Positions 1 through 7,024 of a DNA stretch of 35,445 nt are shown here, one piece after another; within the stretch, counting starts at the first letter, position 1, and each line of letters opens with the position of its first letter. The translations under genes were made by a program, and so were the position numbers. Source of the DNA: Minisyncoccota bacterium (GTDB lineage: Bacteria > Patescibacteriota > Minisyncoccia > Phycocordibacterales > UBA9973); contig JAGOOX010000004.1 in NCBI GenBank assembly GCA_017992305.1, forward strand, positions 1-35,445. Reading direction: 5' to 3'. A model generated the notes under the pieces. That model was not told the DNA's origin, searched no databases, and saw only the letters and a list, made by a program, of their open reading frames with translations.

Positions 1-838
1 AGCTTATATTGAAAAGAAGAAGCGTGATGTTTATGGCAGAGCCAACACTGAAGCTAACTACCAAGCCGACAGACAGGCAGGCATTGCCAACACTGGCGAC
101 CTAGCGGGTGCAGGTGGTGCAGCTACAGGTTTGGGCTTGGCGGCATCGGCGGTTGGTGTGGGTACAGGTGTTGGTTTGGCGGCCGCAGTTGTATTAGGTT
201 CTAACGCCAGGGCCCAACGCGAGGCCGACTTAGAGTTTTTGCGTGACCAAGAGGTTGGTAAAAAGAAAGAAAAAAAGACTAAAGAGGCTATAGAAAAAAT
301 TGAAGTATTAAACAATCGTAAAGAAGCCCAACTAACTGACCTGACCCAAGAATTAAAACAAGTTTCAGAGGCACTTAAACAAAATTCAAATACATACAAA
401 GACGTGACTGGAACAATGAAAGATAGCTTCAAAGAAACTTTTGATAAGGTGTTTGACGACTTTGAGAAAAAGAACAATATTGTTAAAAATCAAGGCGAAG
501 ACGAAGAATGGTCAGCTGAAAAACTAGAAAGTGAGGCAATAAAAGAGGCTTATAAAAAATTCGTAACCGATATTGGCAAGACAATGACCGCAATCACCAC
601 AGAGCTAAAAACCGCAACCGGAGCAAGGCAGACCGAGCTAACAAATGACCTAGCTGAACTGACAAATGCATACAATAGCATAAAATCAGACATGAGCGAT
701 CTTAACAAAAAAAGCACTGATTACGAAAAAGTTAAAGACTCGGTAGAAAAAAACAAATCTACAATAGATAGACTTAAAGAAGAAAGAAAGAATGAAGCCG
801 AGGCAAAAAGCAATGATAAAAAAGAAGACAAGAAATAA
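1..838 (+). CDS. Partial coiled-coil protein with Gly/Ala hydrophobic segment (5' end off window)
   Basis: The reading frame is already open at base 2 and runs to a TAA at 836-838, so the start lies left of the window; internal TTG or ATG starts would be arbitrary. About 278 residues are visible. They begin with a charged stretch, followed by a Gly/Ala/Val-rich low-complexity hydrophobic segment at roughly 127-200 bp (GVGTGVGLAAAVVLG), which may be a membrane hairpin. The rest is a long Lys/Glu-rich predicted coiled coil. The protein precedes another charged protein and then PrgI/TraC/VirB4 genes on the same strand, so a structural role in the secretion-like complex is possible. No family was recognised. 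A VirB6/TrbL-type C-terminus is an alternative that cannot be judged without the missing N-terminus. Confidence 0.7.
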   Translation, partial: AYIEKKKRDVYGRANTEANYQADRQAGIANTGDLAGAGGAATGLGLAASAVGVGTGVGLAAAVVLGSNARAQREADLEFLRDQEVGKKKEKKTKEAIEKIEVLNNRKEAQLTDLTQELKQVSEALKQNSNTYKDVTGTMKDSFKETFDKVFDDFEKKNNIVKNQGEDEEWSAEKLESEAIKEAYKKFVTDIGKTMTAITTELKTATGARQTELTNDLAELTNAYNSIKSDMSDLNKKSTDYEKVKDSVEKNKSTIDRLKEERKNEAEAKSNDKKEDKK

Positions 839-855
839 TTAAATAAATATCAAAT

Positions 856-1836
856 ATGTATAGTGAAAAATTAGCACAATTTAAAAAAACAGTTGACCAA
901 AAAACTATTTTGGCAGTGTTAAACGCTAACACTGAAAACGAATTACGTAAACTAATTCAAAAATACCACATTCATATTGATGTGGCCGAAGAAGCTTTTA
1001 GTGTATTAATGTTAATGTGCTACGGGGCAGTTAGCAGTAGTGACTGTTTTAATATAATTAACGATATGAAGGTTGTTAAAAATGAAGACTTTGCAAACTT
1101 CATTACCGACATAAACGTAAACATATTAAAAACCATACAAGAAAAGATAAAAAGTAGTATTGTTTCAAATGAAAACATGCCACAACAATCATATGACGAA
1201 AAGCTAGTAAACCCGACCAGTTACGAAATAAAGCAAAGCGTATTTGACACAATGGAAGAAAGCACTGAAACAGCCGAAGAGATTTTAGCCCGTATTGAAA
1301 AGGAAGCAAACGAAGAAGTCGACGAAGAAATTCTCCAAAGGCAACAAATTGAAGCCCAAAAAGCCAAAGAGGCCGAAGAACTAAGGCTAGTTCAAGATAA
1401 AAAAATAGAGGAAGAAGCCGGTAAAGAATTCGATGCATTACCTGAACTAGACATACTTGAGCAAGAATTTGAAGACCTGGCGACCGAGGAGGCTTCAATA
1501 AAACAAGACGCTACAAACAAACAAATGGCCCAAACCCAAAACCAAATTACCGCCGACATTGACCTAGATATGGTACCCAAAACATCAGTCAATACATACA
1601 TACATACAAACATGCCGACAGACGAGCCCATAGAAGTTGTTACACCACAGGCGCCAAACCCAATAACAGAATCAATGACACAGTCTGTCGAGCATCAGGA
1701 TGAACAGTTAAACACCTCACTAAGCTTCATTGAATCAAAAGCCAGTGGGCAAATTGTTTCAAGCACTGATACAAAAAACCCGCCAAACCAAGACTCAAAA
1801 AACTACATGAAAGACCCTTACCACGAAGAATTATAA
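856..1836 (+). CDS. Hypothetical acidic coiled-coil protein
   Basis: This is a 326-residue protein with an ATG start 17 bp after the preceding stop, so the two genes are probably co-transcribed. Residues 1-100 look like a compact helical domain containing cysteines. Residues about 130-215 are a Glu/Lys/Ala-rich coiled coil (repeats such as EEILARIEKEA). The last 100 residues are polar, Gln/Thr/Pro-rich and probably disordered. No signal peptide or membrane helix is visible, so it should be cytoplasmic. A strong hairpin terminator directly follows the stop, closing the transcript before the PrgI gene. No family was recognised; placement suggests an accessory factor of the secretion-like cluster, which is inference only. 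Confidence 0.75.
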   Translation: MYSEKLAQFKKTVDQKTILAVLNANTENELRKLIQKYHIHIDVAEEAFSVLMLMCYGAVSSSDCFNIINDMKVVKNEDFANFITDINVNILKTIQEKIKSSIVSNENMPQQSYDEKLVNPTSYEIKQSVFDTMEESTETAEEILARIEKEANEEVDEEILQRQQIEAQKAKEAEELRLVQDKKIEEEAGKEFDALPELDILEQEFEDLATEEASIKQDATNKQMAQTQNQITADIDLDMVPKTSVNTYIHTNMPTDEPIEVVTPQAPNPITESMTQSVEHQDEQLNTSLSFIESKASGQIVSSTDTKNPPNQDSKNYMKDPYHEEL

Positions 1837-1839
1837 TAT

Positions 1840-1867
1840 AAAAAGCCCACAAAGTTGTGGGCTTTTT
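1840..1867 (+). terminator. Rho-independent terminator
   Basis: A 13-bp perfect stem (AAAAAGCCCACAA / TTGTGGGCTTTTT) with a 2-nt AG loop starts 3 bp after the stop of the preceding gene and ends in a T run. It separates the first two genes from the PrgI promoter. The A run on the other side could let it work in both directions. Confidence 0.9.
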
Positions 1868-1880
1868 ATATTAAACAGTT

Positions 1881-1886
1881 TATAAT
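1881..1886 (+). promoter_or_regulatory. -10 box of the PrgI gene (leaderless type)
   Basis: A perfect TATAAT lies 6 nt upstream of the ATG at 1893, so the predicted transcription start coincides with the start codon. No good -35 is visible at 16-18 bp. Confidence 0.75.
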
Positions 1887-1892
1887 AGATAC

Positions 1893-2306
1893 ATGCGTTT
1901 TGAAGTACCAAAATTTATTGAATTCGAAGACAAGATATTCGGGCCTTTTACCTGGAAGCAATTTTTATACTTGTGCGGCGGGGCAGGCTCATTACTAATT
2001 GCACAGCACTTTATAAAAGATATTTTTTGGTCAATCATTGTAACTTCACCAATTATTGCAACAGCGCTGGCACTGACTTTTTACAAAGTAAACGGGCAAA
2101 ACTTTTCTATTATACTAAAAGCCAGTATTCAGTATTTTTTTAGGCAAAAATTGTATGTATGGAAGGCTGCAAAGCCAGAAAAGAAAAAACCAGAATCCGC
2201 AATTGCAAAACCAGTAACAAATGAAAGTGAGTCTAGTGCGACAGCTCGCAAAGAGGCCCGCATTGATGATGTTTCGTGGGGCTTAGACGTACTGGACAGA
2301 AAATAA
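1893..2306 (+). CDS. PrgI family protein (VirB3-like T4SS inner-membrane subunit)
   Basis: A 137-residue protein. The N-terminus MRFEVPKFIEFEDKIFGPFT, followed by two closely spaced membrane helices (about residues 24-43 and 46-66), is typical of the PrgI family (VirB3-like), small inner-membrane subunits encoded next to VirB4 ATPases in Gram-positive and CPR type IV secretion systems. After the helices comes a short conserved-looking amphipathic stretch ending near Trp90, then a Lys/Glu/Ala-rich cytoplasmic tail. The TraC-like and VirB4 genes follow at once, as expected. A TATAAT ends 6 nt before the ATG and no Shine-Dalgarno is possible on such a transcript. The family call is confident; the substrate of the system is unknown. 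Confidence 0.88.
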   Translation: MRFEVPKFIEFEDKIFGPFTWKQFLYLCGGAGSLLIAQHFIKDIFWSIIVTSPIIATALALTFYKVNGQNFSIILKASIQYFFRQKLYVWKAAKPEKKKPESAIAKPVTNESESSATARKEARIDDVSWGLDVLDRK

Positions 2307-2336
2307 TTTTTTTAATTCGTATATTTGTGTTGTGTT

Positions 2337-2345
2337 TGTTATAAT
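2337..2345 (+). promoter_or_regulatory. Extended -10 promoter of the TraC-like gene
   Basis: TGT-TATAAT ends 8 nt before the ATG at 2354, predicting a leader of 0-2 nt. No clear -35 hexamer is visible. Confidence 0.7.
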
Positions 2346-2353
2346 AAACACAT

Positions 2354-2992
2354 ATGTCAATTGATGCACAAGCAACTCAGGACTTTGTTCCCGTCAAAGA
2401 AATTCGCGACGGTATTATAGTTTTAAACACAGGCGAACTAAGGGCGTTGATTTTAGTTAGTCCCATTAACCTTTCTCTGAAAACTGACGAAGAGCAATCT
2501 GCTGTATTTTCACAATTTATGAGTTTTTTAAACTCATTAGATTTTTCTACACAAATTGTTGTGCAATCTAGAAGGTTAGATATAACACCATACCTGCTAA
2601 CCCTTGAAAAAAAATACGAGACCCAAACCGAACCCCTACTTAAAATTCAAACCAAGCAATACATTGAATTCATCAAAGACTTCACCGACCAAAATTCAAT
2701 TATGACTAAAACTTTTATAGTTGTTGTGCCTTATGGTAGTGAACAACTAGCGTTTGAAAAACCAGGATTTTTTAGTAGCCTTTTTGGCAAGAAATCACAA
2801 GGTGTAACCGTAGCCGAGAAGAAAGAATTCGAAGAGTCACGCACACAACTAGAGCAACGTATTGGTTTAGTACAGGGTGGTCTAGGGTCGTGTAACCTGT
2901 CATCCTCAGTATTAAACACCGACGAAGTAACTGATGTTTTATATAAAGTCTTTAACCCAGGCGATAGGCGTAAGGCGATTAATTTTGAGTAG
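2354..2992 (+). CDS. TraC-like domain protein of the T4SS cluster
   Basis: A 212-residue protein between PrgI and VirB4. Its beginning (VPVKEIRDGIIVLNTGELRA) and the following alpha/beta pattern, including FLNSLDFSTQIVVQSRRLDI, match the TraC-like N-terminal region of VirB4/TraC ATPases. In CPR genomes this region is commonly encoded as a separate gene before the ATPase gene. No Walker motif and no membrane helix are present. The protein probably forms part of the cytoplasmic ATPase platform with VirB4. A TATAAT box lies 8 nt upstream of the start. The gene ends 14 bp before the VirB4 start. The domain call rests on pattern recognition and genomic position. Confidence 0.8.
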   Translation: MSIDAQATQDFVPVKEIRDGIIVLNTGELRALILVSPINLSLKTDEEQSAVFSQFMSFLNSLDFSTQIVVQSRRLDITPYLLTLEKKYETQTEPLLKIQTKQYIEFIKDFTDQNSIMTKTFIVVVPYGSEQLAFEKPGFFSSLFGKKSQGVTVAEKKEFEESRTQLEQRIGLVQGGLGSCNLSSSVLNTDEVTDVLYKVFNPGDRRKAINFE

Positions 2993-2994
2993 TA

Positions 2995-3000
2995 TATAAT
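2995..3000 (+). promoter_or_regulatory. -10 box of the VirB4 gene (leaderless type)
   Basis: TATAAT ends 6 nt before the ATG at 3007 and starts 2 bp after the stop of the upstream gene. No convincing -35 is visible. Confidence 0.7.
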
Positions 3001-3006
3001 AAACAT

Positions 3007-5073
3007 ATGGCATTATTTGGCCTTTTTGGAAAAAATAAAAAAGAAGAATCTGAACCTAATCTTGATCTAACCCCAATAAACCCTGACGAGATTTACAACA
3101 AAGCGAAAATGGAACTTCGCGATATTTTGGCACCTGCGGCTCTTGAAATCTCACCAAAATCTCTTCACTTGGGTGATAAAATTGCCCGAACATATTTTAT
3201 AGTTTCTTACCCAAGCTTTTTAACTGATAACTGGTTTTCAGAAGTTATAAATTTAGACAAAATTTTTGACGTTTCAATTTACATACACCCAGTTGATACA
3301 GCACGACTTTTAAAAATATTTGAAAAAAAGGTCGCCGAAGTAGAAAGCCAAATAATGGCCCGCGAGGAAAAGGGTATGGTGCGCGACCCAGCACTAGATG
3401 CAGCATATAAAAACCTTGAAAATTTGCGCGACAGCCTAATTCAAGCCGAAGAAAAAGTTTTTGATTTTGCAGTTTACATAACAATTTACGCCGACAATGA
3501 AACCGAGCTTTTTAAAACCGAAAACGAAGTTCGTGCAATTCTAGAAACCCAGATGGTTATTTTAAAACCAGCCCTATTTCAACAAGAAGAAGGCTTTTTA
3601 TCAGTTGTGCCACTGAACAACGATAGGTTGCAAATAACTCAACAAATGAACACTGAACCCGTGGCTAGTATTTTTCCATTCGTGTCATTTGACCTAACCT
3701 CTGATTCAGGTATTTTATATGGTGTTAATAGGCACAATGCCAGTTTAGTTATTTTTGACCGCTTTTCATTAGAAAACTACAATTCAGTAACCATTGCAAC
3801 ATCAGGTTCAGGTAAATCTTTTGCTAATAAATTAGAGGTTATAAGGTCACTAATGTTTGGTACTGACGTTATCATTATCGACCCTGAACGCGAATACGAA
3901 TACTTGGCCGAAGCGGTAGGGGGTAGATATTTTAATATTTCACTTTCATCAGATCACCATATTAACCCTTTTGAATTACCAGCAGTTAGAGAGGACGAAA
4001 ACCCTGCCGACGTTTTGCGTTCGCAAATTATTTCACTTGTTGGACTGTTTCGATTGATGTTGGGTGGTTTGACACCCGAAGAAGACTCAATCGTCGACCG
4101 AGCACTGTCTGAAACATACGCCCTGAAAGATATTACACCCGAGGCCGACTTTACCGAATCTGACCCACCACTATTATCAGACTTTGAAATGGTTTTGGCA
4201 GGCATGGATGGCTCAGAGTCAGTTTTACAAAGACTACGCAAGTTTACCAGTGGCTCATGGTCAACATTTATAAACCAACCTAGTAATGTAGATATTTCAA
4301 AAAAACTAGTCGTTTTTTCAATTCGTGACATGGAAGACGAACTAAAACCTATTGCTATGTACATAGTTACGCACTTTATCTGGAATTCAATTCGCCACAC
4401 ATTGAAAAAGCGTTTATTTGTAGTTGACGAAGCCTGGGTTATGATGCGCTCACCCGATACTGCGTCGTTTTTATACGGCATTGCCAAACGTGGCCGTAAA
4501 TACTACCTAGGTCTGTCAGTTATATCACAAAACATTGACGACTTTATGAAAAACGAGTATGGCACAGCCATTGTTACCAACTCGGCTATGTTATTATTGT
4601 TAAAACAAAGCCCAAGCTCAATCGATGTGCTCCAAAAAACATTTCACCTAACTGACCAAGAGCGTCTAGTACTGCTTGAATCAAGCGTAGGTGAGGGCAT
4701 ATTCTTTGCGGGCAAACAACACGTAGCCATCAAGGTTTTGGCCTCATACACCGAACAACAAATTATTACCTCTGACCCAGCCCAAATACTGGCTATTCGC
4801 AAGGCTCGAGAGATAGTTGAAGCACAAGAAATAGAGTCTGAAAACGAAATCAACCAAGTAATACAAGACGTAACCCCTCAAGAAAGCGAAGTTGCGACTG
4901 AACCCGATTTACAGCAACAACAGAAACTTGATACACAAAACACGCAAGAAAACTTCTCAACACAGACAGTAAATACAGATACAAAACCCTCTAACCTAGA
5001 GTACGACAAAGAAAACGAGCCCGATGAAGACATTGCCAGACTTGAGCAAATGTTACGCGAAACGTTAAAATAA
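3007..5073 (+). CDS. virB4: VirB4 family T4SS ATPase
   Basis: A 688-residue cytoplasmic ATPase that would power assembly and substrate transfer of the type IV secretion-like machine. The N-terminal third carries the TraC/VirB4 helical insertion region with a coiled coil (about residues 100-145). The P-loop ATSGSGKSF has its lysine at residue 270, a typical VirB4 sequence. The Walker B is LFVVDEAWVMM with Asp474-Glu475, followed by a GRKYYLGLSVISQ motif as in VirB4/TrwK. The last 90 residues are an acidic Gln/Glu-rich tail, probably disordered. It follows PrgI and the TraC-like gene on the same strand. No VirD4 coupling ATPase or relaxase is visible in the window, so conjugation cannot be concluded. 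Confidence 0.93.
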   Translation: MALFGLFGKNKKEESEPNLDLTPINPDEIYNKAKMELRDILAPAALEISPKSLHLGDKIARTYFIVSYPSFLTDNWFSEVINLDKIFDVSIYIHPVDTARLLKIFEKKVAEVESQIMAREEKGMVRDPALDAAYKNLENLRDSLIQAEEKVFDFAVYITIYADNETELFKTENEVRAILETQMVILKPALFQQEEGFLSVVPLNNDRLQITQQMNTEPVASIFPFVSFDLTSDSGILYGVNRHNASLVIFDRFSLENYNSVTIATSGSGKSFANKLEVIRSLMFGTDVIIIDPEREYEYLAEAVGGRYFNISLSSDHHINPFELPAVREDENPADVLRSQIISLVGLFRLMLGGLTPEEDSIVDRALSETYALKDITPEADFTESDPPLLSDFEMVLAGMDGSESVLQRLRKFTSGSWSTFINQPSNVDISKKLVVFSIRDMEDELKPIAMYIVTHFIWNSIRHTLKKRLFVVDEAWVMMRSPDTASFLYGIAKRGRKYYLGLSVISQNIDDFMKNEYGTAIVTNSAMLLLLKQSPSSIDVLQKTFHLTDQERLVLLESSVGEGIFFAGKQHVAIKVLASYTEQQIITSDPAQILAIRKAREIVEAQEIESENEINQVIQDVTPQESEVATEPDLQQQQKLDTQNTQENFSTQTVNTDTKPSNLEYDKENEPDEDIARLEQMLRETLK

Positions 5074-5075
5074 AC

Positions 5076-5549
5076 TTAAAGGGTTGAACAAAAAGCTTTG
5101 TCAGTTGGCCCATCATAGCTAGCATTAGCTATATTAGAAAAACCATCACCATCTACGCACCAGCTTTTTTGTGGATTTGTTTTTAGAGGTACTGATATTG
5201 CCCAAGAGTTTGCCAGTCCATATTGTCCAGTTGTGTCACCCAGTATGCACAGAGCTGTATTGTTTGACCTTTTCTCTGCCTCCGCAACGAATTTAGCAAT
5301 AGTACTTGAAGTAAAAAGAGGGTCCTGGCAATTTGGTGAGCCGTAGACAGTTGCAGTACCATAACTACCATGAGCATCATAGTATTCTGCAGAGAAATTG
5401 TTTATAGACCTTAAATTAGATTTGATCGAAGCATCGTGAGCCTTGCCATTGGCCGAATTTACTGCAATTAAAATAACAGAGGCCAAAGAGCCAATAATGG
5501 CAATAACTACCAGTAATTCTAATAGTGTGAACCCTGCATCTTTTATCAT
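5076..5549 (-). CDS. Type IV pilin-like protein with class III signal peptide
   Basis: A 157-residue pilin or pseudopilin. The start at 5549 is chosen because it gives the short charged leader MIKDAG followed by FTLLELLVVIAIIG, the canonical prepilin peptidase site (cleavage after Gly6, with Glu at mature position 5) and hydrophobic spine. A longer frame to 5651 has no such logic. The C-terminal globular part contains Cys residues (NCQDP, ALCILGD, SWCVDGDGF, AFCSTL) that could form disulfides. The gene is antisense to, and placed between, the VirB4 and coiled-coil genes. It has its own extended -10 promoter, giving a leader of about 9 nt. The ATPase PilB is encoded at 22.3-24 kb; prepilin peptidase and PilC are not in the window. 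Confidence 0.9.
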   Translation of the reverse strand: MIKDAGFTLLELLVVIAIIGSLASVILIAVNSANGKAHDASIKSNLRSINNFSAEYYDAHGSYGTATVYGSPNCQDPLFTSSTIAKFVAEAEKRSNNTALCILGDTTGQYGLANSWAISVPLKTNPQKSWCVDGDGFSNIANASYDGPTDKAFCSTL

Positions 5550-5564
5550 AAATTTATGTTTTAA

Positions 5565-5573
5565 ATTATAGCA
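5565..5573 (-). promoter_or_regulatory. Extended -10 promoter of the pilin gene
   Basis: On the minus strand TGC-TATAAT ends 15 nt before the ATG at 5549, predicting a leader of about 9 nt. It is divergent from the promoter at 5614-5643. Confidence 0.65.
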
Positions 5574-5613
5574 TACCACATACATAATAGTGCGTAATAT
5601 TTCACCTATAATG

Positions 5614-5643
5614 TCGACACGGGTTGTACAAATAGGGTATAAT
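5614..5643 (+). promoter_or_regulatory. Promoter of the small coiled-coil gene (leaderless type)
   Basis: TCGACA (5614-5619), an 18-nt spacer and TATAAT (5638-5643), then 6 nt to the ATG at 5650. This fixes the start at 5650 rather than the upstream in-frame ATG at 5590, which would lie upstream of the promoter. Confidence 0.7.
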
Positions 5644-5649
5644 AAAATC

Positions 5650-6015
5650 ATGCAAGATGAACAAAAAAATCAAGACCAAGTAGTTACCGATCTAGAAGAA
5701 GCCTACAAGCAAACCATTTCTTCATCGGGCACCACAACAAATACTACCAACTCAAGCCTGTCTGATGAAAAACAAAAAATAAACGAACTTGCTTTAAACA
5801 TTGACAGTTTATTAATTAATAAAAAATCAACTGTCGAAAAGAAGTTGCTTGAATTAAAAGCCCTAAAAACCGAGATAGAAGAAGGATTGGAAGATCTTAA
5901 AAAAACCGAGGCCAAAAAGGCCACCCTGCAAGCCGAACTAACTAAAATCGAAAAAATCGAACAAGAGCAAAAACAAATTGAATCAGAGGTCGCAAACATT
6001 TCATCACAAATATAG
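5650..6015 (+). CDS. Small coiled-coil protein
   Basis: A 121-residue protein. The ATG at 5650 is preferred over an in-frame upstream ATG at 5590 because a TATAAT box ends 6 nt before it. Residues about 1-40 are polar with a Ser/Thr/Asn-rich linker. Residues 40-120 form one continuous predicted coiled coil rich in Lys, Glu and Leu, ending EVANISSQI. There is no signal peptide, so it is probably cytoplasmic. It is followed 28 bp later by a secreted protein of the same cluster. No family was recognised; it may be a scaffold or spacer in the secretion-like system, by position only. Confidence 0.75.
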   Translation: MQDEQKNQDQVVTDLEEAYKQTISSSGTTTNTTNSSLSDEKQKINELALNIDSLLINKKSTVEKKLLELKALKTEIEEGLEDLKKTEAKKATLQAELTKIEKIEQEQKQIESEVANISSQI

Positions 6016-6043
6016 TTTATAAAACACCTAGTTTACAAATAGT

Positions 6044-7012
6044 ATGAAGAAGCTTTTAAAAATTTTAATAAGTACAATGTTTTTAGCTTTTTTATTATGC
6101 CTTGTGCCAACTCATACTAGTGCGCAAACAGCTTCAGATATAGACATTAAAACCAGCCCAAGCATACCCGAGCCAGGGCAAAAGGTAACACTAACACTTG
6201 AAAGCTTTAGTGTAAACTTAACCGATTCAAACATTCAATGGTTTGCCAAAGGCCAGCTTGTCAAAGAAGGCCAAGGTGTTAACTCTATAACATTTATTGC
6301 CCCAAACGAAAGTCTAACTTTTGCTGTTCAAATAATGACCCCTGAACGCACCGAAATTATAAAATCAATAACTATTTCGGCTAGCAGTGTTGACTTATTA
6401 TGGGAGGCAACCGACACATATGCGCCCCCTTTTTATAAAGGCAAGTCACTACCTGGACCCGAGTCATTGGTTAAATTCGTCGGTATACCTAGTAGCTCAA
6501 CCAAGTTTGGACAAGAGGGCACCAAGCAAGTCAGTTTCATTTGGCAAAGAAACAGTCAAGTCGCCGGCTCAAGCAATGGTAAAGGTAAAGACTCGTACAC
6601 AATACTAATGGATAGTTTGAAAAATTCTGAACTTATTGAACTGGCAACCAATTCGTCAGGTAAAATAGCAAGTGCCCAGGCAACGCTTAAGCCTTTTGCT
6701 CTAGACCTATCAATATATCCACTTTCATCAGGTGGTGAGCCTTTTATAACACGAGCCCTTCGATCAGGTGATAGCATAAACCGCGAATCATCATTTTTTG
6801 CAAGCCCTTATGGCGCGCGACCTAAATATTTGGATTCTAAGAACATAAAATTTTACTGGAGCGTGGCTGGAAACAATATTAGCCCAAACTCTAGACCATT
6901 TTTAATAACACTTTCGCCGGGGGGTGACTCTAACCAAGAAATGAAGGTTTCTTATGAAATTATAAAAAGTCTTTTTGATGGATTTGCACGTACGTATCAA
7001 ATAAAAATTTGA
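6044..7012 (+). CDS. Secreted protein, Ig-like beta-rich, unknown function
   Basis: A 322-residue protein with a clear signal peptide (MKKLLKILISTMFLAFLLC, cleavage probably after THTSA near residue 27). The mature part is beta-rich. Residues about 30-115 (PSIPEPGQKVTLTLES onward) resemble a bacterial Ig-like domain. A second region (about 120-320) repeats the beta pattern and contains FYWSVAGNN. No transmembrane anchor or sorting signal is seen at the C-terminus, so it is presumably secreted or held by partner proteins. It ends with TGA, showing that TGA is a stop in this organism. The next gene starts 12 bp later behind its own -10 box. The function is unknown; co-location suggests an extracytoplasmic component of the T4SS-like apparatus. 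Confidence 0.8.
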   Translation: MKKLLKILISTMFLAFLLCLVPTHTSAQTASDIDIKTSPSIPEPGQKVTLTLESFSVNLTDSNIQWFAKGQLVKEGQGVNSITFIAPNESLTFAVQIMTPERTEIIKSITISASSVDLLWEATDTYAPPFYKGKSLPGPESLVKFVGIPSSSTKFGQEGTKQVSFIWQRNSQVAGSSNGKGKDSYTILMDSLKNSELIELATNSSGKIASAQATLKPFALDLSIYPLSSGGEPFITRALRSGDSINRESSFFASPYGARPKYLDSKNIKFYWSVAGNNISPNSRPFLITLSPGGDSNQEMKVSYEIIKSLFDGFARTYQIKI

Positions 7013-7018
7013 TATACT
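7010..7018 (+). promoter_or_regulatory. Extended -10 promoter overlapping a stop codon (leaderless type)
   Basis: TGA-TATACT: the TGA stop of the upstream gene doubles as the TGn extension of the -10 box (7013-7018), which ends 6 nt before the ATG at 7025. Confidence 0.6.
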
Positions 7019-7024
7019 ATATAA

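Noticed and set aside
5590-5649. Upstream ATG for the small coiled-coil protein
   Set aside because: The TATAAT at 5638-5643 lies between this ATG and the ATG at 5650, so the upstream ATG would not be on the transcript.
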